From Candidatus Symbiopectobacterium sp. 'North America' (GTDB lineage: Bacteria > Pseudomonadota > Gammaproteobacteria > Enterobacterales > Enterobacteriaceae): 41,767 nucleotides of DNA. Below the pieces are notes generated by a model. That model had not been told where the DNA came from and searched no databases. It saw only the letters and a list, made by a program, of their open reading frames with translations. The stretch lies in contig NZ_PEHF01000009.1 of the NCBI RefSeq assembly GCF_015762685.1, positions 1 through 41,767 on the forward strand. The letters are read 5' to 3'. Made by a program: the position numbers and the translations under genes. This document shows positions 21,245-32,920 of this stretch, piece after piece; positions within the stretch are counted from its first letter, which is position 1, and each line of letters starts with the position of its first letter.

Positions 21245-22659
21245 ATGGTGCCACGCTTTTTATTAGGGCTTCGGGAACTCCAGGATGAATTAACCACCAT
21301 GCAGATTCCTGGACTGTACTGGATTAACTGTGACAGAACTGTGGATGCCGAATTACTTTGTCGGCAATGCATCGGTGCGCAATCAGAGCAGGCGCACGTG
21401 ACCCTTATTCGCAGCGGTGCCGCAGATGACGCTCCTTTTATTCCCTTATTACCCACTGCGCTGACTCAGTTCTCTCGTTACCGTTTAGCGGAGAGCAAGG
21501 CGGCATTGATGACCTTGACCAACGATGTCACCCGCGCGACCGCACCGCGTCAGCGCCTGTTTGTGTTGCTGCTGCCCGCGACCCAGTGGAAGGATTTTTC
21601 TGCCGAACAGCTTCAGCGCTGGATTGTCCGCATGGGGACCTGGTTAGCGCAGCGGCAATGTGCGTTGGTAGTCGTGGCCCACGGCAGCGGTGTGGGGCGA
21701 TTACGTGGGATATTGACCACGCAGCACCGTACCCTGTATGGCCTGGCACACCTGCAATGGCAGCAGGATCGCGCCCAATATTTAATCGCCTGGTGGAGTG
21801 AAGGTGGAGGTATTAATGCCAATCTGGCTGTGCTGATGACGCCGCAAGCGCAGGGATGGCAACTGTTACGCGATGAGGACGACGATCCTGCCTCTATCAC
21901 GCCACTGCTAAACGATGAAAACCTGTTTTATGCAGAGCGCAGCGTACTGGAAGGCACGCCCGCATTATCCGATCACTGGCAACTGTTGGACAGTAACGCC
22001 GAACTGGCGCAGCAAGCCCAGCTCACGCACTCTGCGACCCTGATTTTTGCGCTGCAACAAACGCAGGACGTAGACATGCTGGCGCGCTGGGTGCACAGCT
22101 TGCGCCGTCAGCGCGGCAAAGCCTTGAAAATCATGATTCGTGAGATGCGTCCTTGTTTGCGATCCAGCGATGAGTGGCTGCTGCTCGTCTGCGGGGCGAA
22201 CATTGTTGTCGCTCATTCCGAGCCGTTATCTCGCTTTCTGGCGCGGTTGGAAAGCGTACAAGGGCAGCGCTTTGGACGTCACGTGCCTGCCGATGTGGAG
22301 ACGTTGCTGACCACGATGCGACCTTTGCAATTCAAGGGCTACCTGCCACAGGCGACGTTCAGCAACGCCTGCTTATTTATATCTCAACTTGCCGCCCTAA
22401 TGAACTGGAGACAGAGCTGAAATCCATTTTCCGCCTGCCGGTCAACGAGATTTTCAGCAATCGACTGGTGTGGTCGCAGGATGTGCAGATGCTTATCGAA
22501 ATGAAATCCTTGTCGGAAACGCGTGAAGAGAGCGTGGTCTCCAGTACCGTGCAGTCCGTGGTGCTGCCACGCGAGGAACGTCCGGCGTCAGTGCCGATTC
22601 GTCGCGAGCCCATTGGGCTGGCGCTGTTTGAAGCATCTTCGGAGGGAAATACACCATGA
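21245..22659 (+). pseudogene. bcsE: c-di-GMP-binding cellulose regulator BcsE, internal deletion and frameshift
   Basis: BcsE binds c-di-GMP and boosts cellulose synthesis. The sequence follows E. coli BcsE from FLLGLRELQDELTTMQ through SVLEGTPALSDHWQLLDSN, HSLRRQRGKALKIMIRE and SVQGQRFGRHVPAD to LQFKGYLPQATFSNA. At about 22367-22375 it jumps to ISTCRPNELETELKSIFRLP in another frame. By comparison with E. coli, some 55-60 residues are missing, including the segment with the RxGD c-di-GMP-binding motif. The remaining tail (NEIFSNRLVW ...) ends at 22659, where TGA overlaps the bcsF start. The ATG at 21245 is the best start seen but has no strong ribosome-binding site. Confidence 0.88.
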
Positions 22660-22844
22660 TGCTCAGCGATATCCTCCAGATTATTGCACTGAGTGCGCTG
22701 GTTTTTTTCCCGCTGGGCTATCTGGTGCAGCGTTACCTTTCACCGCGTTATCAGTACTGGAAAAACCGGCTGTTACGCCCACGCTACCTGAAATCTGACG
22801 GAGTGTGGATTCGTGACGACTCTGAGTCACAGGCGGATAAATAA
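22656..22844 (+). CDS. bcsF: BcsF, small inner-membrane cellulose protein
   Basis: This is an intact 62-residue protein: MMLSDILQIIALSALVFFPLGYLVQRY gives one transmembrane helix, followed by a short basic cytoplasmic tail. E. coli BcsF has the same layout (IFFPLGYL). In E. coli it links BcsE to the membrane and to BcsG for phosphoethanolamine decoration of cellulose. Here it overlaps the bcsE stop by 4 bases and ends one base before the bcsG ATG. It is the only bcs gene in the window without a visible lesion, which may reflect its small size rather than selection. Confidence 0.88.
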   Translation: MMLSDILQIIALSALVFFPLGYLVQRYLSPRYQYWKNRLLRPRYLKSDGVWIRDDSESQADK

Positions 22845-22845
22845 C

Positions 22846-24502
22846 ATGGATGAAAAAAACACGATGTCGCCGAAACAACATGTGTCGCCGAATCAGCAAC
22901 TCTGGCGCTATTGGCGCGGGCTGTGGGGTGGAATTTCTACTTTTTGTTGAAATTCGCCCTGCTGTGGTTTGGTTACCTGAATTTTCACCAGTTCTTAAAC
23001 CTGGTATTTCTGGCGTTTCTGTTGTTTCCGTTACGTGCGGAAGGGTTGCACCGGGCGCGCAATATGATTGCCATTCCTATTGGGATTGCCCTGTTTTATC
23101 ACGACACCTGGTTGCCAGGGGTTAACAGCATTCTCAGCCAGGGCAGTCAGGTCGCGGGCTTTAGCGCCGCTTATCTGCTGGAACTGGTGAACCGCTTTAT
23201 TAATTGGCAGATAGTTGGGGCGGGTTTTGTGCTGCTGGTGGCGTACCTCTTTCTGTCGCAGTGGATTCGCATTACGGTGTTTACCGTTGCGGCGGTAGCC
23301 TGGCTGAATATTCTTACACTGGGTGGGCCCGCGATCGCACTGCTGCCATCATCATCGGTGGCTTCCGGAACCTCCGCGCCTTCCGGCGAGGGGAGCGTAC
23401 CCGCGGCGGCAACCTTGCCGCCCACCAATGAGAATCTGACGGCCTACCTTAATCAGTTCTATACGCGGGAAAAATCGCGCATTAGCGCGTTTCCTGCTGC
23501 GCTGCCTGCGGATGCGCAGCCCTTTGACGTGCTGATTATCAATATTTGCTCGCTCTCCTGGTCGGATTTGCAAGCCATTCATCTCGATACCCATCCGCTG
23601 TGGCAACGTTTTGACGTGATGTTCTCCCAGTTCAATTCAGCAACCGCCTATAGCGGCCCGGCATCGATTCATCTGCTGCGCGCCAGTTGTGGGCAAACGT
23701 CGCATCAGGGGTTGTATCAACCAGCCAACCGCGAGTGCTATCTGTTTGATAATCTCGCTAACCTTGGTTTTAAATCACAGCTGATGATGGATCACTCCGG
23801 CTTGTTCGGTAACTATCTCAAAGAGGTGCGTGAAGAGGGCGACATGCAGTCGCAGCTCCTGTCACAGCAAGTTATCAGCCATCAGATCACGTCGTTCGAC
23901 GGCGAACCGATTTATAACGATCTGGAACTGCTCAACCGCTGGCTCTCGGGCACCACACAGCAAGGTGTGGCGCGCAGTGCCACCTTCTTCAATAATGTGA
24001 TTCCATTGCACGATGGCAACCGTCTGGTGGGCACCAACACCTCGGCGGACTTTGCGCCACGGGCCAAGACGTTGTTCGATCAGCTGAATGCGTTCTTTGA
24101 CGTGTTGGAAAAATCGGGGCGCAAGGTGCTGGTGGTAGTGGTGCCTGAGCACGGTGCTGCGTTGGAAGGGGATAAGATGCAGATGTCCGGATTGCGTGAT
24201 ATCCCTAGCCCCAGCATTACCCATATTCCGGTCGGCATGAAACTGTTTGGCGCGGCTGCGCCGCATCAAGGTGCACCGCTTGAAATCAAAACGCCGAGTA
24301 GCTATTTAGCCATCTCGACGCTGGTGCTTCGCTGGTGGACGGTAAAAACTTTGTAGCTCCGAGCATCGACTGGGCGGCATTGACGCAGGAGCTCCCGCAA
24401 ACCGAAGCCATTTCTGAAAACGAAAATGCCATCGTTATGCCTTATCAGGACAAAGTCTATATCCGCCTGAACGGCGGTGATTGGGTACCGTATCCGCAGT
24501 AA
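22846..24502 (+). pseudogene. bcsG: Cellulose phosphoethanolamine transferase BcsG, two frameshifts
   Basis: BcsG is an inner-membrane enzyme with a periplasmic alkaline-phosphatase-like domain that adds phosphoethanolamine to cellulose. Visible parts: the N-terminus QQLWRYWRG; four or five helices (NFYFLLKFALLWFGYL, HDTWLPG, SQWIRITVF); the catalytic region NICSLSWSDLQ, SYSGPASIHLLRASCGQTSH and VVVPEHGAALEGDKMQ; and DIPSPSIT. Frame break 1 is near 22920-22930 (between WRYWRGL and GWNFYF). Frame break 2 is near 24325-24335, after AISTLVLR; the continuing frame reads VDGKNFVAPSIDW to NGGDWVPYPQ, ending at 24502. The central 470 codons are open, so an internal fragment is possible but would lack a normal start and end. 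Confidence 0.92.
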
Positions 24503-24515
24503 TATCTGATTAATC

Positions 24516-24540
24516 AGGCAGACTCGCCTTGGGTCTGCCT
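24516..24540 (+). terminator. Stem-loop after bcsG
   Basis: The perfect 8-base stem AGGCAGAC/GTCTGCCT with a 9-base loop lies 14 bases after the bcsG stop. No T run follows, so termination strength is uncertain. Confidence 0.5.
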
Positions 24541-24672
24541 CCCGCGCTTCTTGCCCGCTTCCTCCCCTCGGTGCTGGTGCGCCACAGTTCGGATTAAGAT
24601 GAAATCCCATTGGGGTCATAAAAGGACATTGAGACGCGCTTAAGCTGGCCTATACTAGCGCGATCGTGCCCG

Positions 24673-25458
24673 GTGAACCGTGCAACACAACTGAACAAGC
24701 GCCATCGACGGAGAACAGGTTTGCGGCTGAGACACGCTTTGACAATCAAACAGATGACGGCAGTTTCCGCCGTGGCGGTGGTGACGCTCAGTCTGTTTAT
24801 TGTGATACAACTTTTTCACTTCGTGCAGCAGCGGCGTGAGGATTATGCCAGGCAACTGGAGAGCATCGCTTTTTCCGTGCGTGAACCGTTGGCGGAGGCG
24901 GTGTTGCGCGGTGACGTGGTCCGCGTTGAAGCGATCCTCGATAACCTGCTGCCTGTGGCATTTCTAAGTCGTGCCGACGTTATGTTGCCCGGCTACCTGC
25001 AAACGTTGCACGCGCGCTTCCCGAGCGAACGCCCGGTGCCTGCGTGGCTGGCACGCGTATTCAAATTACCCATTCGTATCGCGGTGCCACTCTATGCGCT
25101 GTCGCAGGCACCGACATCGGCGCTGCTGGCGACGTTGGTGCTGCAAGCGGATTCCTACCGAATGTTTCAGTTTATCGTCAGCACCTTTTCCATGCTGTTG
25201 GCGACTTACTTCTTGCTGGCGCTGATCCTCTCTGTCGCCGTGACCTGGTGCATCAACCGCTTGATGATTCATCCGCTGCGGGCAGTGATCACCGAGTTGC
25301 AGGCGGTGCCGACGGAGCAGCTATTGCAACATCGTCTGACGCCGCCAAAACATCATCAGGATGATGAACTGGGTGCGTTGGTGCGTAGCTGTAACCTTAA
25401 TCAGCAGAGATTAGCGCAGCAGATAGCGGATGATATGACTCCGCCCCCCAAACCGTAG
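24673..25458 (+). pseudogene. pdeK: PdeK (YhjK/HmsP-like) c-di-GMP phosphodiesterase, only the sensory N-terminus remains
   Basis: The 261 codons match the first third of E. coli PdeK: LTIKQM, HFVQQRREDYARQLESIAFSVREPL split by me as HFVQQ and SVREPL, LVLQADSYRMFQF, then TWCINRLMIHPLR, a HAMP-like linker and DDELGALVRSCNLNQQRLAQ. It stops in MTPPPKP. E. coli PdeK continues for about 400 residues with degenerate GGDEF and EAL domains; none of that is present before dctA. A large 3' deletion is therefore likely. Two transmembrane segments flank the periplasmic domain. Start is GTG at 24673, without a clear ribosome-binding site. The remnant cannot degrade c-di-GMP. Confidence 0.88.
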
Positions 25459-25734
25459 CGATAGTCGCGCGCATTCCTGTTACCATCTGATAACACTGAA
25501 AATTAACCTTATAAATTAAAGATATTTTAATTGTATTTTATATGTTTTTTCAATCTTTACCCAGAATGGACTGATTGCATTCTCGCTGATGTGATTCAGC
25601 TCTTGTTTTTAACCTGACGTTCACAAACTAAAGTTATAAAACATTTCCACTCTGTTACCGCAATGTTACTTTTCGCCGCAGTCATAGAGGCGTCGTTTGC
25701 GACCCTATGTGTTTCCCTACCATAGGATAAGTAT
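25459..25734. promoter_or_regulatory. pdeK-dctA intergenic region
   Basis: These 276 bases are AT-rich at 25490-25690 and precede dctA, whose AGGATAA ribosome-binding site ends just before the ATG. The region probably carries the dctA promoter and the scar of the pdeK 3' deletion. I found no convincing CRP site or terminator. Confidence 0.4.
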
Positions 25735-27026
<1,292 letters not shown>

Positions 27027-27038
27027 ATGGGTTTTACC

Positions 27039-27062
27039 CTGCGCCAACCCCCGTTGGCGCAG
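27039..27062. repeat. GC-rich stem-loop downstream of dctA
   Basis: The perfect 10-base stem CTGCGCCAAC/GTTGGCGCAG closes a 4-C loop 13 bases after the dctA stop. It has no T run and may stabilise the 3' end of the message, REP-like. Confidence 0.6.
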
Positions 27063-27097
27063 TGATAACGGGCTATCCCCGTCCTCGCTTCTCATGA

Positions 27098-27135
27098 TTC
27101 CCCGTGATTGCGGCTTGCCATCACGGGGAATTTTT
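27098..27135 (+). terminator. Rho-independent terminator of dctA
   Basis: The 11-base stem TTCCCCGTGAT/ATCACGGGGAA with an 11-base loop is followed by five T. This is a strong intrinsic terminator for dctA. From here to yhjJ at 27435 (about 300 bases) I see no gene; it should contain the yhjJ promoter. Confidence 0.85.
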
Positions 27136-27434
27136 CATAAGGTTGCGGCCAGGCAATCGCGTTGTGCACGGTCTGTATCGGGGGCATAACGATCAAAAAC
27201 CGCTTATTGGTCATCATTTCGTCTCTATTTCCAAAATTATTTCATCGTATTGAGTGACATAGGCAAAAGTGTGCGGTCTAACGTAAGGGTAAACTGATCG
27301 CTCTGATTTCCCCGTAATACCTCCGCTGGCGCATCCTGAAAGGGATAAGCGTATTGGGCGGTGAGAGAGTGTACAGGCCTTATTGTAACAATCATCTTTT
27401 ACTGTGTTGGATAGTCAGTTAAGTAGGGATTCAC

Positions 27435-28865
27435 ATGCAGGGCACCAAAATAGGGTTCTTAGTTGGTGGAGTGTTGCTGGCGTTGGTTGGTGGCAGCGTG
27501 CAAGCTGAAACACTACAACCCGATCCTGCCTGGCAGCAGGGAAAGCTAGATAATGGTTTTACGTGGCAGTTACTGACCACGCCGCAGCGTCCTGGAGATC
27601 GGATTGAATTACGTTTAGTGGTTAACGCAGGTTCGCTCGCTGAGAGTGCTCAACAGTCGGGCTTTGCGCACCTTATTTCTCGTTTGGCACTGACACCGGG
27701 CGATAATTTACCTGTCGCATAGCTTCCCTCATTGCTGATACCGGAGGCTAACGGTGCGAAGCCGCTGCCGCCCGCGTTTGTCTCGTATGACTACACCTCC
27801 TACAACCTCAGTTTTCCCAATAATCGGCCTGAATTGCTTAAAGATGCGCTGAATTGGCTGGCAGAAACGGCAGGGAGCATCAAGATTGATGATGGCAGTA
27901 TAGCTAACGCGTTACGCATCCCCGATCAGGTGGTGAGTGTTCTCGCCGATCCGCAGGATCCCACGTGGCGTTATCGCTTGAAAGGATCGTCTATGCTGGC
28001 GCACGATCCGGCACAGAATGTCAAAGCGCGTCCAACGGCTGAAATGATGTCGCAGTTTTACAAAGCCTGGTATACCCCTGATGCGATGACGCTGTACGTG
28101 GTGGGGCATGTAGAAACTCGCCAGATAAACGAGCTTATCAGTAAAGCGTTTGTCTCGCTGGAAGGCAAACGCACCACACCGGCTCCGATGCCGACGCTCT
28201 CGCTGATCTGGGATATGCCCTGGCACCCTATCCGCGAATCGCAGGCGCTTACCCGCTACTGGCACAGTGATTTAGCGCGCGAAGCGCTGTTCTGGCATGT
28301 GCAGCAGGCATTGGAAAAGAGCGGGCTTAAAGAAATCAGCGTGCGCGTTAACTGCGATGTGTACTATACCCGTGCGCAGTGTGGCATCCATTTGGACAGT
28401 CCCAACAGCGAGAACGCCGAGGCCGCGTTGACCTTCCTGGCAAAAGAGTTGATGATCTTGCGTGACAAGGGGCTTACGCAGCAAGAGTTTGATACGCTGA
28501 TAGCGCGCAAGAGCGACGAGCTCAGCAAACTGTTTGCGATCTACGCCCGTACCAGTACCGATGTGTTGATGCAGCAGCGCTTGCGCTCACAGCGCAACGG
28601 CGTGGTGGATATTGCACCGGAACAATATCAGAAGTTGCGTCAGGCCTATCTCTCTGAACTGACGCTACCTTTGCTGAACCAGGAACTGCACCAGCAACTT
28701 TCTCAGGAAACCACGCTGATGCTCAAACAGCAAAAGGGTGAGCCGGAAGTAAACACCAAGGCGTTATATGAGGTGTACAGTAAAATTATGATACCCCCTG
28801 TCGCTGTGTAGGCCGCTTCAGCCGCGCCATCGGAGGAGGAGGCGCAGGCAACACCGGCACAGTAA
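27435..28865 (+). pseudogene. yhjJ: YhjJ, M16-family peptidase homologue, two nonsense codons and an in-frame deletion
   Basis: This is a periplasmic M16 (insulinase-like) homologue. The signal peptide is MQGTKIGFLVGGVLLALVGG, ending VQA. The zinc motif HxxEH is replaced by HLISR, and E. coli YhjJ also lacks it, so the family member is not expected to be a protease. TAG at 27720-27722 (codon 96) and TAG at 28809-28811 interrupt an otherwise open frame that ends PSEEEAQATPAQ at 28865. At about 28191-28209 PTLS joins directly to LIWDMPW; E. coli has some 20 more residues there, so an in-frame deletion between CTCTCGCTG-like repeats is inferred. The repaired length near 496 matches the E. coli 498. 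Confidence 0.9.
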
Positions 28866-28892
28866 TGTGCCCTGGTCGTTATCTCGCCCAAT

Positions 28893-28924
28893 AAAAAGGG
28901 AAGCCATCTGGCTTCCCTTTTTTT
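28893..28924. terminator. Bidirectional rho-independent terminator between yhjJ and kdgK
   Basis: AAAAAGGGAAGCC and GGCTTCCCTTTTTTT form a perfect stem with a 4-base loop. A-rich and T-rich flanks on either side make it usable from both directions, fitting the convergent yhjJ and kdgK. Confidence 0.9.
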
Positions 28925-28942
28925 CACTCTGGCGCTGTGTTA

Positions 28943-29864
28943 TCAGGCCGGCATGGCGTCTTGCGGGATGATGGCACCACGATACTGAATCACCGTGCTG
29001 GCGGTCAGGTGGCCGCGCTTGGCCGCCGCTTCCGTCGAGCCGCCGCACAGGGGCACTGACAGATAGCCTGCGCTGAAGGAGTCCCCTGCCGCAGTAGTAT
29101 CCACTACGCGCTCTTTCGGCAATTTCACCGCCGGAACATCCACTAACGGCTGGCCGTTTTCAGAAATCAGGCAGGAGTCTGCGCCGCGTTTAATCACCAC
29201 TTCAGACACTCCGAAAGCGTGCGTGCGCGCCAGCACCGCATCCACCGGCTGTTCGCCCCACAGCATGTCTTCGTCATCCAATGTCAGGAAGGCGATATCG
29301 GTGCACGCCAGGATGTCACTGTAGGCTTGCTGTGTCTCTTCTTTGCTTTGCCACAAGCGCGGACGGTAGTTGTTGTCGAAAATAACCTTGCCACCGTTAG
29401 CACGGCAGGCACGCAGCAACGTCAGCAAACGCTGGCGGCTGGCAGGGTTAAGGATCGCCGCTCAGATAGAGATAGTCAAAGGTGGCCAAACGCGCGCAGA
29501 TCTCATCGGCATCTTTGCCGTCCAGCCAGAAACGCGCGGCGGCATCATTACGCCAGTAGTAGAAGGTACGCTCACCAGTATCGTCGGTTTCAATGAAGTA
29601 CAGGCCCGGCAGCTTATTGTCCAGACGCTGAATCAGCGAGGTGCCAACCTTCTCTTTTTCCCAGGCCGTCATCATTTCCGTGCTGAAGCTGTCCGTGCCC
29701 AGTGCGGTCACGTAGTGGACGCCCAGAGCGTCGGTATTCACCTGGCGAGCGACATACACGGCGGTGTTCAGGGTGTCGCCACCAAAGCCTCGGTTGAGGT
29801 CCGCGCCTTTTTGCGACAGTTCAATCATGCATTCGCCAATCACGGCAATGTTTTTAGTGGTCAT
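28943..29864 (-). pseudogene. kdgK: 2-keto-3-deoxygluconate kinase KdgK, 11-base deletion
   Basis: This PfkB-family kinase phosphorylates KDG from pectin, alginate and hexuronate breakdown. Motifs: NIAVIGECMIELS at the N-terminus, RGFGGDTLNTAV, GERTFYYWRN, VIFDNNYRPRLW and the catalytic DTTAAGDSFSAGYL. Reading changes frame at 29456-29462: after DYLYLSG the text should continue with ISLA before ILNPASRQ, but those bases are missing. Loss of 11 bases between two GGC triplets explains it and gives 310 residues; E. coli has 309. The ATG at 29864 has GGGAAAG upstream; 29879 is an alternative. No other lesion is seen. A product stopping at 29448 would lack the ATP and catalytic half. Confidence 0.94.
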
Positions 29865-30044
29865 CAGAAGCTTTCCCATTCGAAAAAGTGAAGAAAAAGG
29901 CCATCAAAAAAAGAGAGTAATGGGCTCCAGTCTCAACGTTCGCAGGCATTGATTCAATTTTATTAAAACTATGTTTTATTTTTAATGACCTGGATCGGGA
30001 AAATTGACCACTCCCGATCCTTATGGCGCTCAACGCACGAAATA

Positions 30045-30248
30045 TCAGGACTTCGGCTTACGCAATTCGGTGACGCTTTCACCGCCCAACCCCCTGTTGT
30101 CGGTATCCACTTCATCAATGATAACGGTAGTGGTGGCCGGGCTTTTACCCATGACGTCGACCAGCAATTGGGTGACGCCCGCAATCAACTGGCGTTTTTG
30201 CTCTGTGGTGGCGCCATCGCGCGTGATTTTGATGTTAACAAATGGCAT
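30045..30248 (-). CDS. 4-oxalocrotonate tautomerase-family small enzyme
   Basis: This is an intact 67-residue member of the tautomerase superfamily. The sequence begins MPFVNIKITRDG, so removal of Met exposes the catalytic Pro1. The conserved helix QKRQLIAGVTQLLVDVMGKS and the strand TTVIIDEVD follow. Such proteins form hexamers of beta-alpha-beta units and move protons on keto-enol substrates. The gene lies 18 bases after the yhjD stop and may be co-transcribed with it. The native substrate is not inferable, and the gene is not the E. coli pptA type. An intact frame among decayed neighbours suggests it is still used. Confidence 0.85.
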   Translation of the reverse strand: MPFVNIKITRDGATTEQKRQLIAGVTQLLVDVMGKSPATTTVIIDEVDTDNRGLGGESVTELRKPKS

Positions 30249-30266
30249 GGGATCTCCCGTTATTGG

Positions 30267-31247
30267 TTAGCCTGATGTGTCATCTGTTGATTTATCGCCT
30301 TTATAGTTCGCCGTTGCAATCCATGCCGCACAAAACAGCGTGAGGCGAGCAAAGAAGTAGAAGAAGGCCATCAGGCCAATCACCGAGCCAAAAGCGGCCC
30401 CGGACGGGGTGCTGGCGAGTTTTGGCAAGGCGACCGTCATCGCGAATTTGATGGCCTCAAACCCCACGGCGGCAAGCAGCGTGCCGCGCAGCAGAGTTTT
30501 GTGCTTCGGCTTATGGCGCGGCAATATCATGAAAATCCAAAGAAACACCAAATAGTTAGCGGAAATGGAAATGGTGAGTGTTATCACGCGTAGCAGGGGC
30601 CGCAGCCATTCGATACCCTCTAGCCCGAGAGCAGAAACGATAGCGCTTTGTGCCGTACCCGCTGCCGAAGTGAGAAACATCGTAATGGTCAGCGCGATCA
30701 ACAGCCCTATCAGGGAGAGGAAATCCCGCACGTACTGAAAATAGATTTTTTCTTCTTCATGCGGCTTACGTTCCCATACATCAAGGGATTGGGCGCGGAT
30801 CGCTTCACGCAAATTGCCCATCCAACTGATACCGGAATAGAGCGCGATCAGCAACCCAGTGACACCGACGGTGGTGCGCTGTTCAACGGCGGTCTTTACC
30901 GTATTTTTTAACGTCAGCGCCAGATTGGGGTCGCTGATGCTGTTGACGATGCGGTCAATCAACTGCGTCAGCACATCGGGGTTGGAGGCAAGTACGAAAC
31001 CGACGGTAGCGAAGGAGACCATCAAAATAGGGATCAGCGATAGAAAGGAAAAATAGGTGATGGCGGCGCCAAACTGGTTTCCCATGCGATCGTTGAAACG
31101 CTCCCCGGCACGGATCAGGTGTGCAATGCTGGGAATAGTCTGAATACGTTGTGCAATACGCTTACATCGTGAAAGCTATGAAGATGCCGCCTTCTGTGCT
31201 GATGAAGCGGTGGATGTTGAACGATGCGGATCGACCGGTGCGGGCAT
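30267..31247 (-). pseudogene. yhjD: YhjD (BrkB/YihY family inner-membrane protein), early nonsense codon
   Basis: This is a BrkB/YihY-type membrane protein with about six helices. From HLIRAGERFNDRMGNQFGAA through SWMGNLREAIRAQSLDVWER to GLMAFFYFFARLTLFCAAW it closely matches E. coli YhjD, implicated in lipid A-precursor/Kdo export suppression. An ATG at 31247 with a perfect AGGAGG gives a frame that meets TAG at 31176-31178 (codon 24) and then stays open to 30267. A shorter product could restart at the ATG encoding MGNQFGAA (31085), losing the cytoplasmic N-terminus but keeping all helices, so partial function is possible. Confidence 0.85.
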
Positions 31248-31634
31248 CCGTTTCCTCCTGTTCAATGAAAAGCCGACGTGTTGATGGTGCCTGCAATCAA
31301 CGGGTTATATAAACAAATTTCACCGCAAACGCCGTACAGCGATGGATTGATTATAACCAACAATCGGCAGAGGAAGGCGTTCTTTGTGTCTTTGGCATGT
31401 CTGATGTGCAAGCTGGAGGATAAAAGCGCGCAAAGAAAAAAATCAGGATGACCTGCGCCATAATTCAATCTGTAAAAGGTTTTGTACTGAATAATCACTC
31501 AAGTGATGATATGGCGCACATTTACGATGAAAGCGTGTTGACGCTTGTTTATACTCGTTAAAGACCGCTTGAGGTCTGTTTGGTTGGCGCTATTGCGCTG
31601 ATGCTGCCACGCTGTTAATCGAGTAAAACCTTTC
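31248..31634. promoter_or_regulatory. Divergent yhjD / yhhS intergenic region
   Basis: These 387 bases separate two divergent genes. A short inverted repeat AGACC/GGTCT occurs near 31561-31577. The open frame on the minus strand here (31262-31498) lacks recognisable features and I treat it as chance. No terminator or named operator seen. Confidence 0.4.
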
Positions 31635-32846
31635 ATGCCTGCTTCAGAGTCTGCGCCAAGCGCGTTGCGCCTTAATTTGCGTATTTTTTCCGTGGTGATG
31701 TTCAACTTTGCCAATTACCTGACTATTGGTCTGCCGCTTGCGGTATTGCCGGGCTATGTGCATGAACATCTGCGGTTTAGCGCCTTTTGGGCCGGATTGG
31801 TGATCTGTTTACAGTACTTCACTACGCTGTTGAGTTGACCGCAATCCGGACGCATCGCGGACGAGAAAGGGCCGAAGAAAGTGGTGGTGTTGGGGCTATG
31901 CGGTGCCGTGGTCAGCGGGGTGTTTTATGCGCTGGCGGCCTGGAACGACAGTTCACCCATCGTGGCGTTGACATTGCTGTGCATCGGCCGCCTGATTCTG
32001 GGTGCGGGGCAAAGTTTCGCGGGCACCGGGGCGACGCTGTGGGGCGTGGTGGGGTCACGGCATATCGGACGGGTGATCTCCTGGAATGGCGTGGCGACTT
32101 ATGGCGCGATGGCGATCGGCGCACCGCTCGGGGTATGGATTAATCACATTGGCGGGTTAAAACTGGTGTCGTATACCGTCATCACCATTGCGCTGCTGTT
32201 TGTGCTGCTCGCGCTGCCACGTGAGGCGGCGAAAGTGACGCCGGGTAAAAAACTGCCGTTTCGCGAAGTGCTGGGCAAAGTGTGGGTTTACGGCATTGTG
32301 CTGGCGTTGGCATCCGTCGGGTTTGGCGTGATCGCCACGTTTATCACCCTGTTCTATGCCGATCGACACTGGGAAGGCGCCGCGCTTACCCTGACCATTT
32401 TCAGTTGCGCCTTTGTCGGCGTGCGTCTGCTATTTCCCAACAGCATTAACCGGTTTGGCGGACTGCGCGTGGCTATCGTCTGTTTTGCCGTAGAAATTAC
32501 CGGCCTGCTGCTAATCTGGAGTGCAGCGCTGCCGCTGATGGCGGAACTAGGCGCTTTTCTGGCCGGTGCCGGTTTCTCGCTGGTGTTCCCCTCGCTTGGC
32601 GTACTGACGGTCAAAGTGGTTGCGCCGCAAAATCAGGGCAGTGCACTGGCGACCTACACGCTGTTTCTCGATTTGTCCCTTGGATTGGTCGGTCCGCTGG
32701 CGGGGGTAATGATGGGCTACACCGGCGTGGGTGCTATTTATCTGGCGGCGGCGGTATTGGTGAGCGTCGGTTTGCTGATGACGCTGCGTCTGAGTCGCCG
32801 TGGCATCACGTTGGCGCAGGAAGAAACCCTCTCGTCGCGGCAATAA
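31635..32846 (+). pseudogene. yhhS: YhhS, MFS transporter, one nonsense codon
   Basis: This is a 12-helix major-facilitator protein of 403 residues. The text matches E. coli Yhh[66 protein letters not shown] and LLAGAGFSLVFPSLGV-like GAGFSLVFPSLGV. TGA at 31836-31838 (codon 68) follows TTLLS, where E. coli has Arg (LLSRPHAGR); CGA to TGA is the simplest change. The frame is otherwise open to 32846. In E. coli yhhS sits beside yhhT/acpT and dcrB; here it faces yhjD. The substrate is uncertain; the E. coli protein has been linked to arabinose and glyphosate efflux. Confidence 0.92.
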
Positions 32847-32920
32847 GTGTTTACTTACCGCGACAGTATGCTCAAACCGTCAAACCGATTCAACCATGAA
32901 CCGGTGTGACGATGAGACGG

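Noticed and set aside
25590..25640. CRP site upstream of dctA
   Set aside because: TGTGA-like and TCACA-like halves are present but not at the right spacing.
31262..31498. 78-codon minus-strand open frame between yhjD and yhhS
   Set aside because: It lacks recognisable domains and a good start context and sits in a divergent promoter region.
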